In this document: positions 56,101 to 64,000 of the stretch, in pieces | Layout of the letters: each line of letters begins with the position of its first letter | How positions within the stretch are numbered: position 1 is the first letter of the stretch | Assembly: GCF_010500845.1 (NCBI RefSeq) | Contig: NZ_JAAAMI010000009.1 | Coordinates: 118,680-182,679 of the forward strand | DNA: 64,000 nucleotides | From: Flagellimonas sediminis | Lineage (GTDB): Bacteria > Bacteroidota > Bacteroidia > Flavobacteriales > Flavobacteriaceae | Direction of reading: 5' to 3' | Position numbers and translations under genes: made by a program | Notes under the pieces: generated by a model | Told to the model about the DNA's origin: nothing | What the model saw: only the letters and a program-made list of their open reading frames with translations | Databases searched by the model: none

Positions 56101-56657
56101 CTAACCAATATAACGGTTACCCCAGATGGAACGGAAAGTTCAAATTTTCCATCAAAATCCGTAGTGGTCCCCACTGTTGTTCCTTTGGCCACAATACTTG
56201 CGCCCGGCAATGGAACTCCTGCCTCATCCAATACAGTTCCCGAAAGCACGGCCTGCAGTTCTTGGATTTCAATTCTTTTCTTGGCCAACAATGAGGGCAA
56301 AGTTGGCTCGCCAATTTTCTTGATTACAATTTGCCTTGCAATCACCTCATAGTTTAACCCAGAATCCCTAAAAAGCTGCTTTAAGAAGTCCTCTATACAA
56401 AGGTCCTTGCTTGCGATGGTCACACTTCTATTAAGGTTTACCTCAGAGGCTTCGTAGAAAAATTTGTATCCGGTAGATTTTGTGATGGTTTCAAAAATGT
56501 CGCCAATCCTTTGATTTTCAAAGTTCATGGTAACAACATCGTCCTGTGCACAGTTGGCTGCGTTGCCAAAACTAAAGAGAAGCAACAAGGACAAGCAACA
56601 CAATACATTTTTACTGAGCCCTCGGACCCAGGTACATAAAGTTTGGTTTTTTTTCAT
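53133..56657 (-). CDS. SusC/RagA-family TonB-dependent receptor with STN domain
   Basis: The 1174-residue receptor has a long leader (about 1-37), an STN domain (about 42-112), a carboxypeptidase-D-like repeat (about 135-215), and a plug with LEEVVVVGYGTLAKTKVTGS. The barrel ends in MGINLKF. Its STN domain should signal to the FecR protein encoded 43 bp upstream. The barrel carries the common DGDGQITPDDRTVTGSYFPD loop seen in SusC proteins. The substrate is unknown, but the neighbours are deacetylases, a lyase and a sugar permease. Confidence 0.96.
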   Translation of the reverse strand: MKKNQTLCTWVRGLSKNVLCCLSLLLLFSFGNAANCAQDDVVTMNFENQRIGDIFETITKSTGYKFFYEASEVNLNRSVTIASKDLCIEDFLKQLFRDSGLNYEVIARQIVIKKIGEPTLPSLLAKKRIEIQELQAVLSGTVLDEAGVPLPGASIVAKGTTVGTTTDFDGKFELSVPSGVTVILVSYIGYKPKEVSVAGQTSVTVKMEPDAAALEEVVVVGYGTLAKTKVTGSVVSITPETIVNVPTITPEGALIGQVSGVQVQEVSGEPGAAPNIRIRGSGSISAGNDPLFVVDGIPISRNLTSSSQLGSLSNQSQAFQPPTINPLATLNPNDIESMQVLKDASAAAIYGSRGGNGVLLITTKKGSSTEEGVFSFDSYVSIQSVANKIDLMNAPELIDYTRDARNNNYLVDVPGASADDPIGPGDRGNTNYEMPEAYVNWDGTDTDWQDLIFKTGVVQSYNFSYASPIRNKTSFYTSAGYFSQNGIIEKSKFERYSVLLNLNSQLTEKLNLDVRLSPTVTENQRVPANSPYFATPPGIVYSAIVHSPVVKPYNEDGTINQLNNQSHLGGGTTTASNPLAIIEGVDDQIFQFQNRGTLGLTYDILPELSFKTFGGVYINLFNQDFYRANTLLLRNSTVGNPYGQASSSTETNWLWENTLSWKKELGDHYVDAVLGYTAQRDNVRLERVVANNYPDDLVTTISGGQVYAGTSVKEQWSLLSSLFRVNYSFKDKYLFTGTIRSDKSSRFGKNNQTGYFPSFSVGWRLNEESFLSSSETISELKLRMSWGQTGNFEIPNYGAVGLLSPQNYNLAGNEVNGIVQSTIPNPNLTWEKSEQVDVGLELGLFNNRVFVLADYYDTKTRDLLLNVAISSVSGFETTLRNLGKVQNKGFEIALSTKNFVGDFSWDTDINFSTNKNEVLALNEGNEPIYSTGSAGIRHVTRVGDPIGSYYGYVVEGIYQTQEEIDNAPFDTQAPNPGPGDFKFKDIDGDGQITPDDRTVTGSYFPDFTWGINNKFKFKNIDFGFLVQGVEGNEILNLTGRHLLNGEANFNSYAAFNDRWRSASDPGNGWVPRADRGTGNHGNNQRPSSFQVEDGSYIRLRNVTLGYTLPTNNLFGSKIQRLRFYITGTNLFTITDYLGYNPEVSSITTNSLTPGEDYGAFPLTKSFTMGINLKF

Positions 56658-56700
56658 GATTATTTTAGTCTAGTCAGTTAGTATTTGTTTATTGGTCATT

Positions 56701-57903
56701 TCATTTTTTCACATCATAGGCATTATTTTTTTGCGGTTCCGTAATGGTTATTGTATTTCCTACCTTGGAATAACTGAAATGGGTATGGGCCTGTATGGTC
56801 CTTAGGATGCGGTCAAGATCTTCCTCATCGAACATACCGGTGAACCTTCGTTCCCCAAGTTTTTCATGTTTGTTGACAATCTTTATATTGAATTGCCTCT
56901 GCAGTCTTTTAATGATTTCTGACATTTCCTCGTTCTCAAAGGACAAAATTCCCTGAGTCCATGAGATATACGGGGTAACATCCACGTTTTCAATCAAAAA
57001 TTGATCGCCGACTTCTCCTTTACTGGAAGCTCTTTGGGAGGGTTTTAGCATTTGCAGGTTATCGGCCAAGGTATTATCCGGAGACCCAATCCCCACGGAC
57101 CCCTCGACCAGAACAACTTCTGCAACATTGTCCTCAGCATAGGCCGAAATGTTGAATACCGTACCAAAAACCTGGGTATACATACTTTTTGTTCCTACTA
57201 TAAAGGGTTGTTCAGGGTTTTTGGCCACCTCAAAAAATGCCTCACCTTCCAAGCGCACCTCCCTTTTATCCATACCCGCAAAAGAAGACGGATATGTAAG
57301 TGTGGAACCGGAGTTGAGCATAACCACAGATCCATCTTGGAGAGTTAGGGAAAGACTTTTACCGAATGGTACCCGTAATACATTCATTTTTGATCTTTCC
57401 TTTGAATCTGCCATATCGTTTTGTGATAGAACACCTTTTTTCAAGGAAACAACTGTTCCCCCACTCTTACTTTTAACGGTCACGTCAATATCGGGGTCAA
57501 AACTTATAACTTCACCATTGTCCAATTGAAGTGTTATTTGGTTCGGGTCCAATCGGGGTTCCGTTAGGGACGATGCATTTCGGGCAACCATGAAATAGAC
57601 CGAAGAGCCCAACAGAACCACCACCGCAGCGGCATACTTCCACACGCGCTTATCCGTAAACAACCTGCGAACCTTTTTGCTTTCCTTTTCTTTGATGGTC
57701 TCCAAGAATTGTTTGAAAGCTTCTTCGGATTCCCATGATGATCGGTTTTGGTAGTTGATCAGGAAATCGGCCTGTACCAATTTTTTAAAAACCTCTTGAT
57801 TGTTCCCTTTTTTTACCCATTCATACAAAATGGTCATTTCTTCAGCGGAAGCCTCCTGGTTAATGTACTTGGTTATAATCCTCCGGATGTCGAGTTTGGT
57901 CAT
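56701..57903 (-). CDS. FecR-family anti-sigma factor
   Basis: The 400-residue protein has a cytoplasmic helical part (1-85), a membrane helix at about 88-107, a FecR domain with LQDGSVVMLNSGSTLTYP and KREVRLEGEAFFEVAK, and a C-terminal DUF4974-like region (about 320-390) with RRFTGMFDEEDLDRIL. It is the inner-membrane link between the STN domain of SusC and the sigma factor. Gene order here is the usual sigma, FecR, SusC, SusD, unlike the module at 1-6210. Confidence 0.95.
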   Translation of the reverse strand: MTKLDIRRIITKYINQEASAEEMTILYEWVKKGNNQEVFKKLVQADFLINYQNRSSWESEEAFKQFLETIKEKESKKVRRLFTDKRVWKYAAAVVVLLGSSVYFMVARNASSLTEPRLDPNQITLQLDNGEVISFDPDIDVTVKSKSGGTVVSLKKGVLSQNDMADSKERSKMNVLRVPFGKSLSLTLQDGSVVMLNSGSTLTYPSSFAGMDKREVRLEGEAFFEVAKNPEQPFIVGTKSMYTQVFGTVFNISAYAEDNVAEVVLVEGSVGIGSPDNTLADNLQMLKPSQRASSKGEVGDQFLIENVDVTPYISWTQGILSFENEEMSEIIKRLQRQFNIKIVNKHEKLGERRFTGMFDEEDLDRILRTIQAHTHFSYSKVGNTITITEPQKNNAYDVKK

Positions 57904-58050
57904 TGGATATCTTTTATCTCTTTATACAACAGACGTGGTTTTTTTAAAAAACCCTTACCACATCGTAAAATTTTAACATTTAAGATGATAAACAGACTGC
58001 GAAATCCTTAAAAACCAATAAAGAATTAATTGTTGGATATAGCGTAAAGC

Positions 58051-58644
58051 CTAGAAGAATATTGAGAGTTGGGCCTTTAGGCGCTTAAGGGCCTTGGTCA
58101 TATGCACTTCAACGGTTTTAATGGAAATATGTAGTTTTTCTGAAATTTCCTTGTATTTGAGCCCTTCCTTTTTACTTAAAAGAAACACCATTTTACACTG
58201 TTCCGGTAAATTCTCGATTTCAGCTTCAACTTTTTTGAGGCGTTCCTCGAACAAGGAGGTATCGGTCTCCAACATATCAAGATAGGCTTCCTGTTTTAGG
58301 CTTTCCAAAAGTTCATATTCCTTTTTTTCCTTCCGCTTGCCATCGATGAAAAGATTATAAGCAATCTTAAAGAGGTATTTTTTAAGACTTTTTTCTTTTA
58401 AGAAGAGTTTTTCCCTATTGGACCATAGTTTTATGAAGGATTGCTGCACAATATCCTCAGACAGTCCCAGATCTCCAGAAATGGCAGCCATATAATTGCA
58501 AAGTTCCTGATGATATTGCTTAAACAAATGGCCATAGGCTTCCTCTGAGCCTTTTCTTAGCTCTTGAACGAGATAATTTTCGTCATGATAGCTATTGCGG
58601 TCCATTTGGTTTATAAGTTTTTCCCAATATCCGTACATCCGCAC
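58051..58644 (-). CDS. ECF RNA polymerase sigma factor (SusC/FecR-coupled)
   Basis: The 197-residue protein has region 2 (about 35-105) with EDIVQQSFIKLWSNREKLF, and region 4 (about 140-190) with GLKYKEISEKLHISIKTVEV. It is the first regulatory gene of the second sigma module, 147 bp before FecR. The gene starts 23 bp after the stop of the FAD oxidoreductase gene, so read-through from it is likely. A start at 58605 (MDRNSYHDENY) is also possible. Confidence 0.95.
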   Translation of the reverse strand: MRMYGYWEKLINQMDRNSYHDENYLVQELRKGSEEAYGHLFKQYHQELCNYMAAISGDLGLSEDIVQQSFIKLWSNREKLFLKEKSLKKYLFKIAYNLFIDGKRKEKKEYELLESLKQEAYLDMLETDTSLFEERLKKVEAEIENLPEQCKMVFLLSKKEGLKYKEISEKLHISIKTVEVHMTKALKRLKAQLSIFF

Positions 58645-58667
58645 TGGAGTTTGGGGCTATTCTTTAT

Positions 58668-59867
58668 TTAAATCTTTCGGTCTATGACATACCTGGCCTC
58701 TTCAACCTGAACAGTTTCCTTGGTTAGATGACGCCAACGATACCGTTCAGAAAATTCATGGGTCTTGCCTTCCACTACATCCGCTGCCATTGGTCCTAGT
58801 AAGGGGGCCATCTTCAACCCATGGCCGCTCCCACCCGAACTAACATACAGACCTTTTATTTTAGGATGGTTGTCAATCCAAAAATGCCCATCCAATGTAT
58901 CCGTGTACAAACATTTTCGGGTATACACCAATGGAGCGTTTGCCAATTCTGGAAAGGTTCCCGCCACAAAAGACCTCATCTCACTAACCTCCGCATCGGT
59001 AACATGCCTGTTCCCCCTCTCAGGGTCAATGGTATTGCCATTGGAGTGCTTGGCGATCTTAATGATGCCCTGTTGCTTTAAATAAGGAAATCCATACCAC
59101 CCAGTATTGGAGATATCCGCTGTAAAAACAGGTAACTTTTCGGCATCAAAATTCCTTTGATCAAGTGGGCGGAGCCAAAAAACGGGATGACCCGTGGATT
59201 TCATATAAGGTTTCAATTCGGGCAACAGTACCGGAGTATGTACCCCTGCGGAAACCAAAACATGTTCTGCCCCATACTTTTTGTCCTGTTCTGTACTTAC
59301 TCCTTTTATTGCGCCATCAATCACATCAAATCTATTCACTGTCTGTCCTTCAAGAATTTCCACACCAAGTTCTCTGGCATGTGCATATAACGTGGTCAAA
59401 GTAAGGGTTGCATCCGCATATCCTCCTATCGGATTATAGATGGCCTCGGTATACGCCTTGCAATCAATCGCAGGAAATTTTTTCGATATTTCACTTGGCA
59501 ACAAGCGTTCAGCACCATACCCCTTTTTCAACAATTCATGGTAACTGTGCTTTTCAAAGTCCTGTCTTCCACTTTCCAAAGATTCTTTGCAAAGCATTAA
59601 AAACCCCACTTCATGATAGAGGGTTTTTCCAAAGAAAGCATTCCATTCTTTCCAAATTCCAATAGCCCTTTCAGCCATTGTAAAGTATTCGATATCGGAA
59701 CCATATTCCATCCTTACTGCCTTGGTAACGTCCATGGATGCTGCCAAATGGTGAGGCACGGAATCTAGATTCAACAGACATACCTTGTATTTTCTTTTGG
59801 CCAGTTCCACAGCTGCGGTTATACCAAATATTCCTCCCCCAACAACAAGAACATCGTATTTCTTCAT
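58668..59867 (-). CDS. FAD-dependent oxidoreductase of the D-amino-acid oxidase/sarcosine oxidase family
   Basis: The 399-residue cytoplasmic protein has the N-terminal dinucleotide fold VVGGGIFGITAAVELAKRKY (about 8-27) and the DAO-type substrate domain. The flavin-binding end SSGGSGHGLKMAPLLGPMAA lies at about 346-365. Members oxidise amino or N-methyl groups, or hydroxyls, of small molecules. Next to deacetylases and a SIS-domain regulator it could oxidise an amino-sugar-derived compound, but this is inference. It lies directly upstream of the sigma gene and divergent from the RpiR-type regulator. Confidence 0.88.
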   Translation of the reverse strand: MKKYDVLVVGGGIFGITAAVELAKRKYKVCLLNLDSVPHHLAASMDVTKAVRMEYGSDIEYFTMAERAIGIWKEWNAFFGKTLYHEVGFLMLCKESLESGRQDFEKHSYHELLKKGYGAERLLPSEISKKFPAIDCKAYTEAIYNPIGGYADATLTLTTLYAHARELGVEILEGQTVNRFDVIDGAIKGVSTEQDKKYGAEHVLVSAGVHTPVLLPELKPYMKSTGHPVFWLRPLDQRNFDAEKLPVFTADISNTGWYGFPYLKQQGIIKIAKHSNGNTIDPERGNRHVTDAEVSEMRSFVAGTFPELANAPLVYTRKCLYTDTLDGHFWIDNHPKIKGLYVSSGGSGHGLKMAPLLGPMAADVVEGKTHEFSERYRWRHLTKETVQVEEARYVIDRKI

Positions 59868-60120
59868 AGCATCACCATTTGGGGCTTTGTCAATCCAAGG
59901 TGTTCAATTAGGGAATTCGCAATAAACAGCAAATGCCCCAAACTGCTCCGGTTGGTAAACCCCACATTTAGAACATTTTCCATAATCAACATAAAAAATG
60001 AATCAACAAATTATAAAAAAATCTTCAATTAACAACATTACTGTTGTTTTTTTCAAAAAAGTAATATTAATATTGTTTTTTAAGGCTTTTATATTGCTTA
60101 TATTCGCTAATTTTCTAATT

Positions 60121-60975
60121 ATGAGCACACAACAAATCAAGGATATCTGTATTTCCCAGCTTTCCAGGAAAAGAAAATTGGTGATCCAATTTGCCTTGGA
60201 TTTTCCGGACAAGGTGGTTTTGATGAGGATGGAGGAGTTTGCAGATCATTTGGGGGTTAATCCGGCCACAGTGGTAAAGGCATGCAAGGCCGTTGGCCTC
60301 AATGGTTTTTTTGAGTTGAAGGAATTATTGAAACAAGAGGTGCAACTGACCAGGGTCGACTCCGTATTTACCGGAATGATCCGTGAAGTAAGATCCCAAA
60401 ACAATCCACAAAAAGTGGCACAAGATGCCATATTGGGGGACATCATGATGTTGCAAAAAACCTATGAAGCGATATCCTTTGATGTTATAGAAAAAATAGC
60501 TCGTGCCATCATTGGTTCCAATCACACCTACATAGTGGGTTTGGGCCATCTTGGATTAGTGGCTAACTATATGGAGCGTATCTGTAGATCGGCTGTTTCC
60601 CATATTCATGCAAGCACCGAATATCATGGTGAACTTTTTTTGAATATGGAACACTTTTGTGAGAGGGATGTTGTGGTGGGCATCTGTTTGGACAAATGTC
60701 AGAACCAAACAATTGACGCCTTAAGATTTGCCAAGGATAGAAACGCCACTACGGTGGCCATCGTAGATTCCGACCTGTCCCCATTAATGGGCGAAAGCGA
60801 CCTGTCCATCCTAATCAATAGTTCCCATAGTTTTTACTTTGGTGGAATGGTTGGGGCCTATAGCGTGGTGAATGCCATTTTTTATAGCATGGCCAATATA
60901 CTTAAAGAAGAGACCGTTAACCGGTTCAAGTTTTTCAGGGACATGTCTGAAAAGGAGAATGTTTATAAGCATTGA
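60121..60975 (+). CDS. MurR/RpiR-family transcriptional regulator (HTH plus SIS domain)
   Basis: The ATG at 60121 (MSTQQIKD) is preferred. An open extension to 59998 would add a hydrophobic, Asn/Lys-rich stretch that does not belong to this soluble family. The 284-residue protein has an N-terminal helix-turn-helix of RpiR type (about 1-75; MRMEEFADHLGVNPATVVKA) and a C-terminal SIS phosphosugar-binding domain (about 110-250; YIVGLGHLGLVANYME and TTVAIVDSDLSPLMG). Such proteins sense sugar phosphates, often amino-sugar phosphates. It faces the oxidoreductase gene across 253 bp and probably controls part of the island. Confidence 0.9.
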   Translation: MSTQQIKDICISQLSRKRKLVIQFALDFPDKVVLMRMEEFADHLGVNPATVVKACKAVGLNGFFELKELLKQEVQLTRVDSVFTGMIREVRSQNNPQKVAQDAILGDIMMLQKTYEAISFDVIEKIARAIIGSNHTYIVGLGHLGLVANYMERICRSAVSHIHASTEYHGELFLNMEHFCERDVVVGICLDKCQNQTIDALRFAKDRNATTVAIVDSDLSPLMGESDLSILINSSHSFYFGGMVGAYSVVNAIFYSMANILKEETVNRFKFFRDMSEKENVYKH

Positions 60976-61221
60976 TGCTCATAAAAAAATATTTGAACCA
61001 TTACAATAATGGCCCTCCAGTCCTAATTTTATCAACCGTTTTAATACACCAAGTTTACTGAAACACCTTGGACAACTTTTTATAAAAATCCCTTTATTCC
61101 CAGAATTTCCCTGTTTAATCTTCAAAAAAAGAGTTGCCTTAAATCTCTCCCGTTCAATTAGACATGGATGATCTCGTTGAAAAGTCTGAAAGGTGAAAAA
61201 TCATAATTCATTTGCCCGTTC

Positions 61222-62106
61222 TTAGCCTAGCTTATCCTTGAAAAAGTCAATGGTTCGCGTCCAGGCCAATTCAGCAGATTCCTTGTCGTATCTGGGGGTA
61301 GTGGTATTATGGAAACCATGATTGACATTTGGATATATAAAAACGGAATATTCCTTTCCGTTTTCCTTGAGTGCTGCTTCATAAGCGGGCCATCCGGCAT
61401 TCACCCTTTCGTCCAAGCCTGCGTATTGCAGCATCAATGGGGCGTTTATCTTATCGATATCTTCCGTGGGTTGGCCACCATAAAAAGGTACTGCTGCTTC
61501 CAAATCAGGCACTTTTACAGCCATCATGTTGGAGATCCATCCACCAAAACAAAACCCCACCACACCAATTTTACCACTACAATACTCATGAGCCTTCAAA
61601 TAATCGAATGCTGCTATAAAATCTTCCAGCATCTCATCACGGTTCCTTTTTCGCTGCATTTCCCTTCCCTCGTCATCATTGCCGGGGTAACCTCCAAATG
61701 GGGTAAGTGCATCTGGGGCTATGGTAATAAATCCTTCCAATGCCGCCCTTCTTGCTGTATCCTCAATATAAGGATTAAGTCCCCTGTTCTCATGTACCAC
61801 CACAATTCCCCCTAGTTTACCTTTGGCATCCTTTGGCTTTGATAGCAAAGCTTTGATTTCTCCACCACCCTTTGGAGAATTGTAGGTAATATAACCAGAA
61901 TCTAGCTTGGGGTCATTCTTGTCCACTAACATGGTGTCCACATAGTTCGGCATCAAAAAACTCATGAGTGAGGCAACTGTAACACCCCCAACAGCATATA
62001 AACCAAGCTTTTCAATGAATTCCCGTCTTTGGATCTTGTTATGTGCATAATCATCGTACAGGTCGAATACCTCCTGTTTGATATCTTCTTTTTTTAGTTC
62101 TTTCAT
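61222..62106 (-). CDS. Dienelactone hydrolase-family protein with Tat-type leader
   Basis: The 294-residue protein has a charged N-terminal arm, a twin-arginine motif at about 27-34 (RREFIEKLG) and a membrane helix to about 52. The alpha/beta-hydrolase domain has catalytic Cys186 in [10 protein letters not shown], Asp232 in [11 protein letters not shown], His263 in PNVNHGFHN, and Glu106 in VVVHENRG, which controls the nucleophile in this family. It hydrolyses lactones or similar esters; the substrate is not known. The N-terminal layout implies export. It is a single gene. Confidence 0.93.
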   Translation of the reverse strand: MKELKKEDIKQEVFDLYDDYAHNKIQRREFIEKLGLYAVGGVTVASLMSFLMPNYVDTMLVDKNDPKLDSGYITYNSPKGGGEIKALLSKPKDAKGKLGGIVVVHENRGLNPYIEDTARRAALEGFITIAPDALTPFGGYPGNDDEGREMQRKRNRDEMLEDFIAAFDYLKAHEYCSGKIGVVGFCFGGWISNMMAVKVPDLEAAVPFYGGQPTEDIDKINAPLMLQYAGLDERVNAGWPAYEAALKENGKEYSVFIYPNVNHGFHNTTTPRYDKESAELAWTRTIDFFKDKLG

Positions 62107-62618
62107 GATGGATGTTGTTTGCTTATCATTAATGTTTTAAAGTGGCTGTAATCCATATTTTTCATATTGCTCCAATAAAAAACATGAAAGCACCCCCTTA
62201 AATGGGCGTACATGATTTTACGGCCACGGAAAGTAATGCCGGGACGTACAGATTTTAGCCCTATTTTCCACTTTTAAAGAGCCGTAGGTCTTGCACGGGT
62301 TACCAACATGTATTAAAGTAAATGAAAATTACCCAATCCATTATATTTGGAGTTCACTTTTTTGCTTGATTTCGGTTGGACCATTGATCTTTTTGGGAGG
62401 GTGTTTGAAAAAATTAAAATAAACCAAAAAATAAAAAGCCAGACAATCCATGGATTGTCTGGCTTTCATTTTGTTATCTGATTGGGAGAACCAAAATCTA
62501 TATACCGACCATGCGATAAACTGTATTTTAGACTTTTTTCCCTACCATGACATCAGGGGAAGGAACATCTTTATTCGATCTTGGCACCCATAAAACAAAT
62601 GTATTCATGCAATGGTCA
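62107..62618. other. 512-bp intergenic region with one strong terminator
   Basis: The only clear element is the 32-bp palindromic terminator at 62435-62466. The left part (62107-62430) should hold the promoter of the hydrolase gene; the right part is the 3' trailer of the lipocalin-like gene. No ORF or RNA gene seen. Confidence 0.6.
62435..62466 (-). terminator. Perfect 32-bp palindromic terminator
   Basis: AAAGCCAGACAATCCA and its exact complement meet without a spacer, a very stable 16-bp stem. On the minus strand it is followed by TTATTTTTTGG, so it terminates the lipocalin-like gene about 150 bp after its stop codon. It also blocks readthrough into the hydrolase gene. Confidence 0.85.
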
Positions 62619-63137
62619 TCAAGGAACCAAGGTGTAGGTAAATTCAATACTGGTTTGAATAATGCCCCCGTCCACATCTGTAATGTTATAAATATTGGAA
62701 TATGAGAATTCCGTTGCTTCTTCGTTGAATTCCAGAGCGGTAATGTATAGCTGGCACGAGGTAACCAAGCTCAAATTTTTAGATCGTAATTGCCAAGTAC
62801 CCCTGGAAGGGACGCTGTAATCACAATCATCCACGTTACGACCCACCTCATAGGTATAGCTGCGATCTGTTTTAAAGATGTAAACCACATCCTTCTCACA
62901 TTCATCATATTGTGCAAAAATATCCTTTAAAGGATTGTCCGTATCATCATCAGTCAAATCAATCTCCTTTGCTGACATTACACCTGACAAGGTCCACTCC
63001 CCCACCAATGGCTCTTCCTCCGCAAGCAAGGCTCCGGTAAAATTTTCAGGACAATTATTTTCGCTCTCTGAGTTGCAGGAAAAAAGCATGGCACCTCCCA
63101 ACAACAGAGTCATTACATTCAAAAATTTCATTTTCAT
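62619..63137 (-). CDS. Lipocalin-like lipoprotein
   Basis: The 172-residue product has a lipobox Cys at about 21 (GAMLFSCNSE) and a short acidic linker. A small beta-barrel-like domain has LVGEWTLSGV, VVYIFKTDRSYTYEVG and SRGTWQLRSKNLSLV, the strand pattern of lipocalin-like proteins common in Flavobacteriia. Four further cysteines (NCPE, ECEK, DCDY, SCQL) may form disulfides. Function unknown. It has its own terminator and appears monocistronic. Confidence 0.8.
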   Translation of the reverse strand: MKMKFLNVMTLLLGGAMLFSCNSESENNCPENFTGALLAEEEPLVGEWTLSGVMSAKEIDLTDDDTDNPLKDIFAQYDECEKDVVYIFKTDRSYTYEVGRNVDDCDYSVPSRGTWQLRSKNLSLVTSCQLYITALEFNEEATEFSYSNIYNITDVDGGIIQTSIEFTYTLVP

Positions 63138-63553
63138 TTTATTTTTGTTTTTTACCTAGGATGTTCAAAAGGAAAATTGGTTGTGTTGTCTGATAAAAAA
63201 AGTTTATTGGATCCTTGCGAAACTGGGTCCTTTCCCCCAAAGAAAGCCCATCAATAATAACTGGTATAGCAAGAATAGAACAGGTATCTCATTTAGGTTC
63301 AATTCAAGTTTGTATTGATAAAATTTGACATGGAGGCAGAATACGAAGACATTTTAATTATAACTCTGTCAATAAACATATGATAATCCAAATTTGGTAA
63401 CTCACCTGTTGTTGTTAGTTTTGGTCCATGAATCATAACCAAAGATCTTCCTTCCCCGTTTTCTATTTAACCCTTTTAAAATTTAAACAACGTATCTAGT
63501 CCAAATGTTTTAAAATTATTCGGAAATTCATGAGAAGAAACTTTTATGGTTAA
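63138..63553. other. 416-bp divergent intergenic region, nothing recognised
   Basis: AT-rich sequence between the lipocalin-like gene and the CBM9-like fragment. I see no ORF, RNA gene, strong hairpin or repeat. Confidence 0.5.
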
Positions 63554-63953
63554 ATGAAAGAATATTTAGTAAAGCCCATACCCACCAATCAATTGCACAT
63601 TACCGGAAAGGCGGATGACCGGTTATGGAAAATAGCCCATATCCTAACTGATTTTGGTTCGCCTTGGTGTGACCCACCTGACACAGCCACAGAATTCAGG
63701 GCCTTATGGGATGATGAGAGCATTTATTTCATGTTCCAGGTTTTTGACACCAGTATCCATATAGACAAGAAGAGTACAGGTAATGAAAGTATAAATGTTT
63801 CCGACAGGGTTGAGCTGTTTTTTAGGCGAGATGATTCCCTTGATCCCTATTATTGTCTTGAAATGGACCCAACTGGATAGGGCGGTCAATGTATACCACC
63901 TGCGGCGGATGAAAGTGAGCAGTGCAAATCAAGTGCACGAGATCGACTCATTT
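63554..63953 (+). pseudogene. Frameshifted, truncated CBM9-like sugar-binding protein gene
   Basis: The first 108 codons (63554-63880) encode a typical CBM9-like beginning: ITGKADDRLWKIAHILTDFG, TEFRALWDDESIYFMFQVFD, NVSDRVELFFRRDDSL and PYYCLEMDPTG, followed by TAG. In relatives the sequence continues GRxxDYxAxYYR. The shifted frame here gives GRAVNVYHLRRMKVSSANQV and stops at about 63953. A one-base insertion in GGATAGG followed by further decay fits the data. No signal peptide is present. The remaining 47 bp show no return to the family pattern. Confidence 0.65.
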
Positions 63954-64000
63954 TGGTGCTGAAGTTAACGTTTATTTTTAATTTTTTTTCTCATTGATTC

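Noticed and set aside
59998..60120. N-terminal hydrophobic extension of the RpiR-type regulator
   Set aside because: The extension would make a DNA-binding protein membrane-anchored. It is very AT-rich, and the conserved family sequence begins at the ATG at 60121.
1..64000. Mobile element, prophage, CRISPR or defence island
   Set aside because: No transposase, integrase, phage structural gene, cas gene or repeat-spacer array was recognised on either strand.

Overview
The window is chromosomal DNA from a Bacteroidota bacterium, most likely a marine member of the Flavobacteriaceae. Evidence for this is three SusC/SusD outer-membrane pairs, two ECF sigma/FecR anti-sigma modules with STN-bearing SusC receptors, many Cys-lipidated exported enzymes, LytS/LytTR two-component pairs and AT-rich spacers without clear Shine-Dalgarno sites. 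The genus cannot be fixed from sequence reading alone. I saw no rRNA, tRNA, CRISPR array, insertion sequence or phage genes.

Region A (1-30.5 kb) is a carbohydrate-utilisation island. A minus-strand module FecR-sigma-SusC-SusD (1-6210) runs off the left edge; its regulator order is the reverse of the usual sigma-FecR. After a degenerate stretch (6.4-6.98 kb) come a GH29 alpha-L-fucosidase, a second SusD/SusC pair without an STN domain, a GHL10-type putative glycosidase and an overlapping CBM9-like protein. Next is a plus-strand LytS kinase/LytTR regulator pair (16.2-17.9 kb). A minus-strand operon (24.1-18.2 kb) follows with a clan-A glycosidase, aldose 1-epimerase, a DUF4965-type 'glutaminase-like' protein and galactokinase. 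A GH43 enzyme and a second, beta-propeller-sensor kinase with its LytTR regulator close the island. The enzymes point to a galactose- and fucose-containing glycan, but the substrate is inferred.

Region B (30.7-42 kb) holds a tight five-gene cassette of unrecognised envelope proteins, four of them predicted lipoproteins, one with a C-terminal OmpA domain. It is followed by a formylglycine-generating-type enzyme with both catalytic cysteines, a decayed YaiO-like outer-membrane gene, and a conserved ABC exporter (FtsX-type permease plus ATPase) divergent from a TesA-like SGNH esterase.

Region C (42-61 kb) is a second catabolic island. It has a sugar isomerase-like TIM barrel, two exported PIG-L deacetylases, an SLC13 transporter, a PL26/YetA-like exo-lyase, a ROK kinase, an FHS-type sugar permease and a SusD/SusC/FecR/sigma module in the normal order. 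A FAD-dependent oxidoreductase and a divergent RpiR-type regulator with a SIS domain complete it. The set fits uptake, deacylation, phosphorylation and oxidation of a modified, possibly amino-sugar or uronic-acid, glycan.

The right end (61-64 kb) has an exported dienelactone-hydrolase-family protein, a lipocalin-like lipoprotein with a very strong terminator, and a frameshifted fragment of a CBM9-like sugar-binding protein.
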